From NCBI GenBank assembly GCA_035495315.1, contig DATJGF010000216.1, forward strand, positions 1-43,867: a stretch of DNA of 43,867 nt. The letters run 5' to 3'. The notes under the pieces were generated by a model. The model did no database searches. It was given only the letters and a program-made list of their open reading frames with translations, and was not told the origin of the DNA. Of this stretch, positions 1 through 9,183 are shown one piece after another. The stretch's first letter is position 1. Each line of letters begins with the position of its first letter. Source of the stretch: DATJGF01 sp035495315. Its GTDB lineage: Bacteria > Verrucomicrobiota > Verrucomicrobiia > Limisphaerales > UBA8199. A program made the translations under genes and the position numbers.

Positions 1-182
1 ACGGTTTGGGCCTGTGGCGCAACAACCCGGGCGCGAACACGTCTTTCAGAATTGACCTGGGGGTATTGCTTGCCGGGCTGGTTAAGCGACGACGGCTTGA
101 AGTCTTCCACCACTGGCTGGTTTGTTTGTGCCAGTGCCGGAAGACTGGCGATCAATGCAAGACTGATAGTTGCAGTTTTCAT
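1..182 (-). CDS. Secreted CE1-type esterase, N-terminal part (runs off left edge)
   Basis: Reading leftward from the ATG at 182 gives an open frame to the window edge with no stop. Residues 1-19 form a clean signal peptide (MKTATISLALIASLPALAQ) with an AxA-like cleavage site. The following stretch (TNQPVVEDFKPSSLNQPGKQ, then YPQVNSE and RVVAPQAQTV) is the usual start of enterochelin-esterase-like CE1 proteins that carry an N-terminal E-set domain in Verrucomicrobiota and Bacteroidota. Only about 60 residues are visible, so the catalytic domain is outside the window. Its neighbours are a xylanase and a second CE1 esterase in the same orientation, so it probably removes acyl or feruloyl groups from plant polysaccharide. 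The family is fairly sure; the substrate is inferred. Confidence 0.7.
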   Translation of the reverse strand, partial: MKTATISLALIASLPALAQTNQPVVEDFKPSSLNQPGKQYPQVNSERRVRARVVAPQAQT

Positions 183-464
183 GATTTATTTTGATTGTGG
201 AAACGTCATGAGGCTTTGCGTCGGCTATTTGATGCGGACCAACATTTGTGTAAAGGAATGCACATGGACAGCGAAACAAACCGCTGCTGCGCGAGGCCTG
301 AACGATCAAAGCGACAGGTTGGGTCTGGCGACATTCGTCGGTTGTTAATAGTACTTCCAGCAAACTGCGGATTTTGGACATGCAGTCACAGCCTGCGCAG
401 CATGTTGCAGTTGAACAAGAGCGGGCCTGCCAATGCGAGCAGGCGTGGATTGGCTTCCTATAAA

Positions 465-1715
465 TCATTTGGTGGATGTGGTTGCCTTTTTCGCCTCCGC
501 AATGACGGCATCAAACGCCGGTTTTGGGTGGCTGTTGCCATCGAACAAAAGCGGCTTTCCGTTGGCTCGCCAGGAGTTCGCGTCATTCGCACCCCAGAAC
601 GTGACCATTTTCACCGAATTTTTGTGCTTCACAAAGGCCCGAAAAAGTCCCGCATACGTGTCGGCCAGCCGCCGGTTGGCGTCGTCCACCAATCCACCCT
701 CGGTGACGGGGCCGTTATTGGCGATGTCTGCCCCGGCGCTACGCTGGCCCCCTTGCGCGCTGTTGACATCCAGCTCCGTGATGTGAATCGGCAAACCGAG
801 CGTCTCTATTTCCGTCAGCGCCTGATCCATTTCCTTAAAGCTCGTCGAAAGGTTCAGGTGGGCCTGAGAGCCGATGGCCATGACCGGGACCTTCTGCTCC
901 TGCAGCGACTTGATCAGCGCGATGAGTTTGCGGCGTTTTACCGGATTCTCCAATCCATAGTCGTTGTAGCGGAGGATCGCGCCGGGATCTGTTTCATGCG
1001 CGTACTGGAACGCCTTCGCGATGAAGTCAGGACCGATGATTTCCAGCCAAAGCGAGTTCCGCAGGATGTTCGTGCCGTCGTCAGCGATCGCCTCGTTCAC
1101 CACGTCCCAGACTTTGACCTTGCCCTTGTAGCGACCGACAACGATTTGGATGTGATCTCGCATGCGCCCCAGCAACTCATTACGAGAAGCCCGAGGGCCA
1201 GTATACCAGCCGAAGAAACCGCCCGCGAATCGTCCCCGCCTGAACCGGTTTGTCTCCGGCGCGTTCGTGTCCGCGACAACACTGGCCGGAGCGTTCGTGA
1301 CTCCCGGCGGTGGCGGATTCGTTCCGGCGAAGACCCAATGAGGTGTTTGGGCGTGCCATACGAGCGTGTGCCCGACCAGATACATCCGATTGCTCAGGCC
1401 GAAAGTGATGAAGGCGTCAGCCGGGCCGAAGTCGTAGCCAACCGGTTCGGGCCGCGGATGCAAGAGCGCCCATTTCATGTCGTTCTCCGAGACCACCTGG
1501 TTGAACTGTGCGTTGACCAGCGCAATGTCCTCGCTGACCTGCTCCGAGTTGCGACGGAAGCTAGTGCCAGTCACGATGGCACGATTGACGGCCGTGCCGA
1601 CATAGAAATAATCCTTGAAGGCCTCCTTGAGAGCAGGCGTGTCGGCAGACTGGGCTGTTACCCTTAAGCTAACCAACACCCCCGCTAGCAGGGCTGTGGG
1701 CATGAATCTGTTCAT
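465..1715 (-). CDS. Endo-1,4-beta-xylanase, glycoside hydrolase family 10
   Basis: 416 residues with a signal peptide (about 1-24), then a GH10 TIM barrel. The acid/base glutamate is E208 in WDVVNEA and the nucleophile is E314 in ITELDV; both are the standard GH10 motifs in the expected order. The HTLVWHAQTP stretch (about 116-125) is the usual substrate-binding strand. An Asn/Ala/Pro-rich insert (about 131-165) sits between beta strands. It acts outside the cytoplasm on xylan backbone. Its start overlaps the 3' end of the reductase gene by 47 bases, and two CE1-type esterases lie on either side, giving a small xylan-degradation group on the minus strand. Confidence 0.95.
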   Translation of the reverse strand: MNRFMPTALLAGVLVSLRVTAQSADTPALKEAFKDYFYVGTAVNRAIVTGTSFRRNSEQVSEDIALVNAQFNQVVSENDMKWALLHPRPEPVGYDFGPADAFITFGLSNRMYLVGHTLVWHAQTPHWVFAGTNPPPPGVTNAPASVVADTNAPETNRFRRGRFAGGFFGWYTGPRASRNELLGRMRDHIQIVVGRYKGKVKVWDVVNEAIADDGTNILRNSLWLEIIGPDFIAKAFQYAHETDPGAILRYNDYGLENPVKRRKLIALIKSLQEQKVPVMAIGSQAHLNLSTSFKEMDQALTEIETLGLPIHITELDVNSAQGGQRSAGADIANNGPVTEGGLVDDANRRLADTYAGLFRAFVKHKNSVKMVTFWGANDANSWRANGKPLLFDGNSHPKPAFDAVIAEAKKATTSTK

Positions 1716-2415
1716 TTCCGTTTTCGCACTGTCCGAGTTTCTGATCGAGTGTGGTCAGCGACTGGGTAGCCACTCTTGACTTCCGAATCTTTTGCGAGCG
1801 CGACGGCTGCCTCGTCTTCACTGCAGTTGGCGGCTTGGGCCTTTTCGTTGCAGTTCGCACCTCATAACAAAGCGCCACCGTGCCGTTCTTGTAGCCTTTG
1901 ACCTCCGTCAGGTGAAGGGCAATATCTCTGTTGAGTCTCTCGAAGAAAGGGATCCTATCACCGATCAAGATCGGCAGGATGGAATAACGAACTTCTTCGG
2001 CTAGACCGAGACGAAGGCATTCTCCCGAAACGGATCCACCTCCAACAAACCAGATGCTGCGAAACGCTGGCCGCAGACGCCCATTCACAAACTGCGCAAG
2101 ATCGCCTGAGTAGAACTCGATGGTATCCCGGGTCCGCGGCAGCTTGCGGCTAGTGAGGACGAAAACCGGTTTGTCGCCATACGCCCACCCCAGTCCTTTG
2201 GCTTCGAAGCGCAACGCAGTTTCATAGGTTCTTGAACCCATGACGTAACAGTCGATCGATCTAAGGAAGGCCTCGACCAATCCCGGGTCCATCGTGTCGC
2301 CGCCGACGAATTCGTCCGAGGTTTCGAGCCAGTCGACACGTCCGTCTTTTCGAGCGATGAAGCCGTCAAGACTCGCCGCCATATGAATCGTTACACGCGA
2401 ATCAGTCTTTGCCAT
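1669..2415 (-). CDS. RibD C-terminal/dihydrofolate reductase-like protein
   Basis: 248 residues from the ATG at 2415, chosen because MAKTDSRVTIHMAASLDGFI is the standard beginning of this family; the frame is open further upstream but that part has no family character. It shows SLDGFIA with a following acidic stretch, MGSRTYE (about residue 60) and FVGGGSVSGECLRLGLAEE, the usual nucleotide-binding features of RibD_C/DHFR-like reductases. Members use NAD(P)H, but the substrate of stand-alone copies is usually unknown. The last 45 or so residues are basic and low-complexity and overlap the start of the xylanase gene, an odd tail that may be non-conserved. Confidence is high for the family and low for the role. 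Confidence 0.82.
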   Translation of the reverse strand: MAKTDSRVTIHMAASLDGFIARKDGRVDWLETSDEFVGGDTMDPGLVEAFLRSIDCYVMGSRTYETALRFEAKGLGWAYGDKPVFVLTSRKLPRTRDTIEFYSGDLAQFVNGRLRPAFRSIWFVGGGSVSGECLRLGLAEEVRYSILPILIGDRIPFFERLNRDIALHLTEVKGYKNGTVALCYEVRTATKRPKPPTAVKTRQPSRSQKIRKSRVATQSLTTLDQKLGQCENGNEQIHAHSPASGGVG

Positions 2416-2477
2416 TGCTTTTGGTTCTTGCCCAACGTGAAATTGCCGACACAGCAGAAGAGCCAGGGTAGTGTTCG

Positions 2478-3719
2478 CTACGATTTGAAGACGCGTTGCG
2501 AAAACAGCCATAGATTGTTGCGCCAGTGCGTCGCGTCGTGGCCGTTGCCGTCCACGTGCCAAACGTGCGGCACATTGTTCTGCTTAAGGTAGGCATGAAC
2601 ACCTTGGCTGATCCGGATCAACCCATCTTTGTTGCCGCAGGAGAGCCATAACAGCTTCAGTTGTTTCGATGCGACCGCGGGATCGGGCACGAGTTCCCCG
2701 GGCGGCTTCGTGTTCGGTGCTGAGGAGAAACCTCCCACCCACGCAAAAGTGTCAAGATGAGCCAGACCGAAGTTCAGCGATTGGCCGCCACCCATGGACA
2801 ACCCGGCAAGTGCCCGGTGTTCCTGGTCGGCTTGCACTGAATACCGTGACTCGATGGCGGGGATAACATCGTCCAGAAGGTCTCGTTCGAACACCGCAAA
2901 GGCCGGCGCCGTCGCCATGGGGTTGGGGCCGGCACGATCGTCCTTTTGTGCGCGGCCATTCGGCATCACAATGATCATCGGGACGGCTTTGCCGTCGGCG
3001 ATGAGGTTGTCGAGCAGGACGTCGGGGGTCGCAAACCGCTCCCATTCGGTTTCATCTCCGCCAATCCCATGCAGGAGGTAGAGCACGGGATATTTCTTGT
3101 CCTTCGAATAACCGGGCGGCGTGTAGACCTGCATCTTGCGCGTTGTGCCCACCGTTTTGGAGTCGTACTCGATCATCTCCAGCTTCCCGTGTGGGATGTC
3201 GTCACGCTTCCTGTTGAACCCAGCCGGCGGGTCGTCGAATGCCGGCTTATCGTCAGGCTTCAGTTCAATCGGTCCGCCGAATCCCCCAGGGCCGCGACTG
3301 CGCCGCTCACCGGCCCCTGGCGTTATGGGGGTCGAGGCTGCTTCGGCACGCTGCGCTACAAATTCCTGGCTCCCAAAGTCCCCGACTTTGCGGGTGAACT
3401 TGATTTCCTTGTCGGTCACTTTGCCTGTGTATTCGATGCGCATCTCGTTGTCCTGGATCTTCCGTATCTCCACGAAGGTCAACGTGTCGCCTTCTAGTTT
3501 GAGATCTCTAAACTCCACCTCGCGCTTCTCTCCACGAGCCTCGGCCGTGGCTTTGGCCGACAGTTTCCCTTCGTTCACCTGGAAGTTGAAGAGGTATTTC
3601 TGTTGGCCGATTTGGGAGTCGAACTCCGCCCGCCATTGTCCCGCGATATCAGCTGCTCGGGTGGTTGACGCCACCCATCCACCGACCGCCCAGAGTAGTA
3701 TCCATACTATTCTTTTCAT
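2478..3719 (-). CDS. Secreted esterase (CE1/feruloyl esterase D type) with N-terminal beta domain
   Basis: 413 residues: signal peptide 1-23, a beta-rich domain (about 24-125) not typical of plain CE1 enzymes, a Gly/Pro-rich linker, then an alpha/beta hydrolase (about 170-413). The nucleophile is S308 in GLSMGGG, the acid is probably D365 in CGNKDGL and the base H394 in GNGHDATHW; LLHGIGGDETEW forms the oxyanion region. Families with this layout hydrolyse feruloyl or acetyl esters on xylan. It lies next to the GH10 gene, with which it would cooperate. The N-terminal domain resembles the small beta domains found attached to other Verrucomicrobiota secreted hydrolases; its role is unknown. Confidence 0.88.
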   Translation of the reverse strand: MKRIVWILLWAVGGWVASTTRAADIAGQWRAEFDSQIGQQKYLFNFQVNEGKLSAKATAEARGEKREVEFRDLKLEGDTLTFVEIRKIQDNEMRIEYTGKVTDKEIKFTRKVGDFGSQEFVAQRAEAASTPITPGAGERRSRGPGGFGGPIELKPDDKPAFDDPPAGFNRKRDDIPHGKLEMIEYDSKTVGTTRKMQVYTPPGYSKDKKYPVLYLLHGIGGDETEWERFATPDVLLDNLIADGKAVPMIIVMPNGRAQKDDRAGPNPMATAPAFAVFERDLLDDVIPAIESRYSVQADQEHRALAGLSMGGGQSLNFGLAHLDTFAWVGGFSSAPNTKPPGELVPDPAVASKQLKLLWLSCGNKDGLIRISQGVHAYLKQNNVPHVWHVDGNGHDATHWRNNLWLFSQRVFKS

Positions 3720-3790
3720 AAGTACCTTTGTCGAGAATGCGCTGAGTTAATGAGTTTCAAAAAGTTGTTTCGTTCCAGGGGCAGATCACG

Positions 3791-5422
3791 CTACACATCG
3801 GGCTTGCCTTTGGCGTAAAGCTCGCGGACTTCAGCATCGTTCAGCGCGCGACTGAACAGCTCAAACTCATCAAGTGATCCACTGAGATTTCGGATCAGGG
3901 TAGGCGCGGGATCTGGGCCGCTTCGCGCATTCCAGTTGCCCAACTCAGCTGAACCGATCCGAAAAGGGGGCCCAAACTTTAGCGGATGATGAGAGACAGG
4001 CAGGCCATTGACGTAGTGGACAACTTGCCTGGCTTTGCCGTCGATGACCACCGTCAAATGCTGCCACATTCCGAGTTTATCGAGTGTCATCGCCGGCGGG
4101 CTGGCCAGGATTTGGAATTTTCCATTGCCTGGGCCGAATACCGTTAGCCCCAAAACACCATCGCCGCGGATAAGCCAGTGGAGCGTTCCGGGGTCGAAGC
4201 CATCGGACATGAAAAGCGAGTTGAACTGCCGATCCAGTCCCTTGACGCAGACCCAAGCCGATAAGGTTAATGCTTCGAAAGCTCCAGGCACGGCCAGACG
4301 TACCCGGTCGTTGACGCTCTGGAATTCTATCGCCTGCTTTTCTCGCCACCGACCCTCTGCTCGCACACACCCAACGACGGTGGCCTCCTGCACAGAGCGA
4401 TTCCTTTCGGTTGTGTTACGCAATGTCCAGTCTTTGCTGCCGGGGTTCTCGAAATCGAAACGGACTAGCAGGGACGGGTCCCGGTTGAGTTGCGCACTTG
4501 CGAACTGCCATTGCTCATATCGATAAGCCTCAGAAGCCATTGACCGCTGCTGGAATTCGAACATTGGAGTGAAAACATCCGAGTTTGCCGCCATCAGCCT
4601 AGGCGGGGCGCCGCCCTGCACAACAGCCGCCCGCCCCTCGCCCAGGAACTGCTTTGCCAGGGTCGATGCAGAAAATTCCACCTTCCCTTTGAAGACGTGA
4701 AGTGCGGTTTGGCCACGGGTTGCGTCAATGCCAAAGGAGGTTCCTAAATCCACCACGTTGAGCTGAGAAGTTTTCAGACGGAAGCCACGCGCCGGAGGCG
4801 GCACCTCGAGTAATAGGCGACCGGCTGGACAAACGGCCTCTAAAGGAGAAACGAGCTGCAGTTCCGTCGGACCCTCAATGACCATCCGCGCCCCACTGTA
4901 AAAAACAACTTGGGCCAAGCCGGACTCTAGTCGAAGGCGGCCCGGCTCCAGAGCCCCGCCGACTCGCATTGATTTCGCCCCTTGGTCCCAATGCGCATCC
5001 ACGGTGCGGGTTAACATCGCAACTGCAGTGCTCGTGGCTCCCCTTCTAACTGCAGAGGGCTTAAACCACAGCGTCCAAACGGCCCCAGCGACCAACATGA
5101 GGCAAGCCGCCACGGCCAGCGCCGGTGCCAGCAAAGATCTGCGCGTCGGGACGGTTGGGTTTAAACCGAGAATCTTTTGCCCATCTCTCACGCCGATGCC
5201 GGGCAGGCGACGGTTGTCAGCCGCGTTCACCGCCTGAGAAAAAAGGTCAGGATCGGACGCCAGTCGCGAGTGCAGCTCGATTCGTAGCAAATACTCGTCT
5301 CGGGCGCTGGGGTTGTTCCGCAACAACATGTTCAATGCGGACATGTCGACATCAGTAGCTGAGCCGTGGCACACCGCAGCCACTGTGGCGTCAAACTCGG
5401 GAGACGGGAACGCGATCTTCAT
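3791..5422 (-). CDS. FecR-domain membrane protein with C-terminal LamG domain
   Basis: 543 residues starting at the ATG at 5422, which overlaps the TGA of the upstream sigma-factor gene as ATGA, so the two are translationally coupled. It has a cytoplasmic anti-sigma-like N-terminus (about 1-95), one transmembrane helix (about 105-125, SLLAPALAVAACLMLVAGAV), a FecR-like periplasmic domain with the typical VVDLGTSFGID motif, and a LamG/concanavalin-type domain in the last 200 residues (FDFENPGS, LTLSAWV, SLDEFELFSRALN). This FecR plus LamG architecture is common in Planctomycetota and Verrucomicrobiota next to small ECF sigma factors. It probably senses an envelope or polysaccharide signal and controls the sigma factor. 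Confidence 0.88.
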   Translation of the reverse strand: MKIAFPSPEFDATVAAVCHGSATDVDMSALNMLLRNNPSARDEYLLRIELHSRLASDPDLFSQAVNAADNRRLPGIGVRDGQKILGLNPTVPTRRSLLAPALAVAACLMLVAGAVWTLWFKPSAVRRGATSTAVAMLTRTVDAHWDQGAKSMRVGGALEPGRLRLESGLAQVVFYSGARMVIEGPTELQLVSPLEAVCPAGRLLLEVPPPARGFRLKTSQLNVVDLGTSFGIDATRGQTALHVFKGKVEFSASTLAKQFLGEGRAAVVQGGAPPRLMAANSDVFTPMFEFQQRSMASEAYRYEQWQFASAQLNRDPSLLVRFDFENPGSKDWTLRNTTERNRSVQEATVVGCVRAEGRWREKQAIEFQSVNDRVRLAVPGAFEALTLSAWVCVKGLDRQFNSLFMSDGFDPGTLHWLIRGDGVLGLTVFGPGNGKFQILASPPAMTLDKLGMWQHLTVVIDGKARQVVHYVNGLPVSHHPLKFGPPFRIGSAELGNWNARSGPDPAPTLIRNLSGSLDEFELFSRALNDAEVRELYAKGKPDV

Positions 5423-5970
5423 GCCACCTCCGGTTTCGCCTGACCTTCCACACAAAGCTGGAGGGCGTGCCGGATCCGTTGCAGCATTTTGTAGCTCGCG
5501 GCCGCACTCCGTCCGGATCTTTTCGCCAGTGTTTCGATATCCACACGCTCGAAGTAGTACCCCTCAACCAGGGAACGCTGTCCGTCCGGCAGCTTTCCGA
5601 GGCAGCCCTCAAGATGTTTCAGCCGCAGTTCAAACTCTGGTTGCAGCTCCTGGCGCCGTTGGGCCAACTCTTCGGCCAAGCCGTGGTCCAGTAAGGTCTG
5701 CCAGCGCTGGCGGCGCTCGATCCACTGGCGTGCCTTGTTTAATGCGAACCGGCACGCCCAGGGTGTGAATGGCTGGGCTAGATCGTAGGCGTCGAACTTC
5801 TCCCAGAGCGTCAACGCGGTCTGTTGAACAATGTCTTCAGCGTCGGTTACGTTCGGGACCAGGGCGGCTACGTAACGAAAGATCTCCCGCTCGCTACGCA
5901 GAAATAGCGAAAGAAAACGCTGCTGCGTGGCATTTGAATCACCGAAGCGACGCGCTGAGTCTGTCGACAT
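5419..5970 (-). CDS. ECF-type RNA polymerase sigma factor (Planctomycetes/Verrucomicrobia group)
   Basis: 183 residues. Region 2 is visible as FLRSEREIFRYVAALV and DAEDIVQQTALTLWEKF (about 27-65), followed by PFTPWACRFALNKARQWI. Region 4 is the C-terminal helix-turn-helix with LPDGQRSLVEGYYFERVDIETLA and the AAASYKMLQRIR recognition helix. The W-based FxPWACRFA motif is typical of the large sigma family that pairs with FecR-LamG proteins. The gene overlaps its FecR partner by four bases, so both should be expressed together. Target promoters cannot be told from the window. Confidence 0.92.
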   Translation of the reverse strand: MSTDSARRFGDSNATQQRFLSLFLRSEREIFRYVAALVPNVTDAEDIVQQTALTLWEKFDAYDLAQPFTPWACRFALNKARQWIERRQRWQTLLDHGLAEELAQRRQELQPEFELRLKHLEGCLGKLPDGQRSLVEGYYFERVDIETLAKRSGRSAAASYKMLQRIRHALQLCVEGQAKPEVA

Positions 5971-6058
5971 GGATCAATTTCTACCTATACTTCCAACAAA
6001 GGACCAGTTTTGGACATCTAATCGCCTCAAATACGCAAAGCTGACATTTAGAGGGAAA

Positions 6059-6307
6059 ATGTCTGCATCCTTACAACGCTCGATTCTAATTGTCGATGAC
6101 GAGGATAACGATATCGTGCTTACTAGACTAGGCTTGGACCCGTCGCGCGTTGTTGGACCATGTGCCGGAATTGACGTTTGTGAAAGGTTTGCTTGCCGGT
6201 CTGGTCCTGGGTTCGACATGTTGGTGCCCGGTATCTCAGGGGACATGGTGACGCGCTTTAACCTGGGCACCTTGATCCGTCTAACGGAACCATGGTTGAG
6301 CTCGTAA
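6059..6307 (+). pseudogene. N-terminal scrap of a response-regulator receiver domain
   Basis: From the ATG at 6059 the frame reads MSASLQRSILIVDDEDNDIV, the unmistakable first beta strand and acidic pocket of a CheY-like receiver. After roughly 25 residues the similarity ends: no phospho-acceptor strand, no T/S or K motifs. The open frame runs to 6307 and overlaps the start of the next gene. It is most likely a fragment left after deletion. A short functional peptide is possible but nothing supports it. Confidence 0.55.
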
Positions 6308-8976
6308 CCAAAGCTCGAAGAGGTCCGGCTGCTTTTGGCAGCCGGGTTCTGGTCCTGCATCTCTGTATGTTCGGGGTTGGTGCGCCGGTTGCCCGATCGG
6401 CCGTCGAGCATGATGAACAGAATAAGCGGGTGACTCTCTCGGACGCCGGGCACAAGCTTGTTCTGAGCCTCAATTATGACGGTCGATGCATTCTGGATGA
6501 GGTGCGAGTTGGTGGGCGCCTGGTTGTCGGTGTGGCGGAGTCCTCGCCGCTGGCGGGCGGGGGCGTGTACAGCGCCATCAAGATCGGCGACCAGTGGTTC
6601 AGTACACGCGCGGGCGTCGACACGCCACAGGTCCAGGTAACCTCCAATACCGTCACGGTGACCGGCATCCGCTTTGGGAGGACTGACATGGAAGTCTTGG
6701 AGACCTGGCGCTTTACTGTGAACGCGGACCACATTGTGTGGCGGGTGGACCGCACGTATCCAACGGCCGGCACAATCGAGGACACGTGTTTTCCTGGCTG
6801 GGATTTTCTGGACATGTCAACTTGGACAGGCGCATTGCTGGGGCACGGTGGCGTGGCTTGGACCAAATTGTTCGATGCACCGAATTGCTCCTATGGCGTT
6901 CACAACGGCAAAGTAACGTTTTGGAACAAGGACAAGCGGGCCTGCCTGCGCATCGTGCCGGAGTCACTAGACGGCAGCCAAATCGCGGTGCGTTTTAGCC
7001 GTCAGCCCAGCGGTCATTTCTCTTCCAGCTATAGCATAACCGAGCAGCCACTTATTCCCAGGGCCAGCCTGAGGCGTTTCCAGCGGGACCAGCAGGACAT
7101 CTGGCAATCTTTCGTCGTGCATCCCGGCCAGGTCAGCGTCCAGTTCACCCTGAGTGCGCTCGATTATGAACGGGCCTATGGCCGGGGCACCTTCCAGGGC
7201 CTGGACGGCCGAGCGATTGGCGAGATCTGCCATACCATCGCCCGGATCGGCGCCGTAGACGAGTTGATCCTGGGCAGCAACGGCTATTACAGCGGAGTCG
7301 CCGTGCTCCACGAACCTTGGCTGGCGCAATTGGGGATCGCAATCGACGACCCCGATTATTGCAGGGCTCTTAGCGACACCTTGGACTTTCAACGGCAACA
7401 CGCCATTGGAACCGATGGCCGCGTCAAAGCGCGGTGGGCTGACCGGCCGGGCGACGAGATGCCGGGCACCTACGACCAGTACGGCTACTACGAATGCCAG
7501 TGGGGCTGGCTGATGGACTCCCAGACCAGTTGGGTGATTAATGTGGCGGAGCAGTTCGATATAAATGGTGACTGCCGGTGGCTTCAGGCCCAGAAGGCTG
7601 CCTGCGAAAGCGCCCTCGATTACTTGCTGCGCCGCGACACCGATGGCAATGGCCTGGTAAAGGTGATGACCGACTCGCATTTGGAAGGAAAGGGCAGCGA
7701 CTGGATTGACGTAGTCTGGGCGGCCTACGAGAACGCCCTCGTCAATGCCCAGATGTATTGGGCTTTGTCACGCTGGGCCGATTGCGAAACACAGCTGAAC
7801 GATTTCACTCAATCGGCCCGATATCGCGCCGCCGCGGGAAAACTCAAACATCGTTTTAACCAGAACACCACCGAAGGCGGCTTCTGGGACGCAGAGCATC
7901 AATGTTACGCCTATTGGCGCGACCGAGACGGTTCAGTGCACGGCACCAACCTGGTTGTGCCGGTCAATTTCTCGGCCATCGGTTATGGCTTGTGCGACGA
8001 GCCTGCACGGCAGGTCGCCATCCTCAACCGGATCGAGATGCTGATGCGACAAGAGGAATTATTTTTTTGGCCCTTGAGCTTCTATTCTTATGCCAAAGAG
8101 GAAGTGCACTCGAAGGTGAACTGGCCTTTCCCCAAGTATGAGAACGGCGATCTTTTCCTCGCCTGGGGTGAATTGGGGACGCGGGCTTACGCCGCCCAGA
8201 ATCCGAGCTTGGCGCTTAAATATGTAAAGAACGTTCTGGCGCAATACTCCAAAGACGGGTTAGCCTTTCAACGCTACCTCCGCTGCTCCCAGTCGGGCGA
8301 GGGCAAGGACATTCTTGCCAATAATTGCAGCACCATCGTTGGTCTTTATCGCAACCTCTACGGCTTGCAGCCCAAATTCAACCGCCTCTACCTGGAGCCG
8401 CATCTGACTCCCGAACTCAACGACACCCGTTTAAATTACTGGCTTCGAGGGAAAGCGTATCACCTGGATCTGAGAGTGGGAGAGTATTCGGCTACAGTGG
8501 ATAATTTCACCGTCTGCGATCAACAGCCATTTGGAGTCAACGCGATTGGGTCAGAAGTCGCTTCTCTCTACTCCTCGCGTTCTACCGTTGCCGGTTCAGT
8601 CGGCCGGGCCGGATTTTTTGGGCCGAACGCCCGAAGTGGCGGGCACAGCCTCGGCCTGGCCACGCTGGAGTACTTCAACGGCCCCAGTCAGACCTGCTCT
8701 CTCTCGGTTACTGTTTCCCGTGCCGACCCCTTCGAATTGACGATCCGCACTTGGGAAAATGCACCTCTGGGAGGGCGCAGCTGGTCCGAGTCCTGCCTCA
8801 AGCCCGGCCTCAGAGCCCAGCATGAGATTTCTGGGCTCGCCCCCAACACCTCCTTCCACCTTTCATGCAACGGTGTCCAGAAGCAATTACTCCGCAGCGA
8901 CGCCGCGGGTCGGCTGGTCTTCAATTACAGGTTTTCGGATCTGGCTACGCGGAACTTCCGATTAGAGCCCCGGTGA
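6292..8976 (+). CDS. Secreted six-hairpin (alpha/alpha)6 glycoside hydrolase-like protein
   Basis: 894 residues. A hydrophobic N-terminal region (about 17-36) looks like a signal peptide. Residues about 40-330 form a beta-rich domain and about 330-700 an (alpha/alpha)6 barrel of the MGH1/GH63/GH78-like type: GTYDQYGYYECQWGWLMDSQTSW, then RDTDGNGLVKV and GSDWIDVVWAAYENALVNAQ, with acidic residues placed as in inverting glycosidases of that clan. The C-terminal 180 residues are again beta sandwich. The closest characterised relatives are probably rhamnosidase- or glucosidase-type enzymes; the exact family and substrate cannot be fixed by eye. The chosen ATG is the first in frame; an internal start at about 6367 is possible. 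It stands alone on the plus strand. Confidence 0.75.
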   Translation: MVELVTKARRGPAAFGSRVLVLHLCMFGVGAPVARSAVEHDEQNKRVTLSDAGHKLVLSLNYDGRCILDEVRVGGRLVVGVAESSPLAGGGVYSAIKIGDQWFSTRAGVDTPQVQVTSNTVTVTGIRFGRTDMEVLETWRFTVNADHIVWRVDRTYPTAGTIEDTCFPGWDFLDMSTWTGALLGHGGVAWTKLFDAPNCSYGVHNGKVTFWNKDKRACLRIVPESLDGSQIAVRFSRQPSGHFSSSYSITEQPLIPRASLRRFQRDQQDIWQSFVVHPGQVSVQFTLSALDYERAYGRGTFQGLDGRAIGEICHTIARIGAVDELILGSNGYYSGVAVLHEPWLAQLGIAIDDPDYCRALSDTLDFQRQHAIGTDGRVKARWADRPGDEMPGTYDQYGYYECQWGWLMDSQTSWVINVAEQFDINGDCRWLQAQKAACESALDYLLRRDTDGNGLVKVMTDSHLEGKGSDWIDVVWAAYENALVNAQMYWALSRWADCETQLNDFTQSARYRAAAGKLKHRFNQNTTEGGFWDAEHQCYAYWRDRDGSVHGTNLVVPVNFSAIGYGLCDEPARQVAILNRIEMLMRQEELFFWPLSFYSYAKEEVHSKVNWPFPKYENGDLFLAWGELGTRAYAAQNPSLALKYVKNVLAQYSKDGLAFQRYLRCSQSGEGKDILANNCSTIVGLYRNLYGLQPKFNRLYLEPHLTPELNDTRLNYWLRGKAYHLDLRVGEYSATVDNFTVCDQQPFGVNAIGSEVASLYSSRSTVAGSVGRAGFFGPNARSGGHSLGLATLEYFNGPSQTCSLSVTVSRADPFELTIRTWENAPLGGRSWSESCLKPGLRAQHEISGLAPNTSFHLSCNGVQKQLLRSDAAGRLVFNYRFSDLATRNFRLEPR

Positions 8977-9183
8977 TGACCGGATGCCGCGAACGCTGGC
9001 GTGGATGTCACCAAGCCGCGACTTCATCGTGATAGCGTATGTCAATTGTGACTCGGCCGACAATTCCACCATCCTCGCAATGAGTGATGCTGCGAGCTTT
9101 TTAATCGACGGCGTTCTTCGTTGGCAGGTCGTCCGCCTACTGCCAACTCACACTCAAAATCCGTATCCTCGGCCCGCTTTGTT

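Noticed and set aside
195..1667. Long open frame (490 aa) on the plus strand
   Set aside because: It lies opposite the GH10 xylanase, has Arg/Val/Asp-rich composition typical of a GC-rich shadow frame, and shows no family motif.
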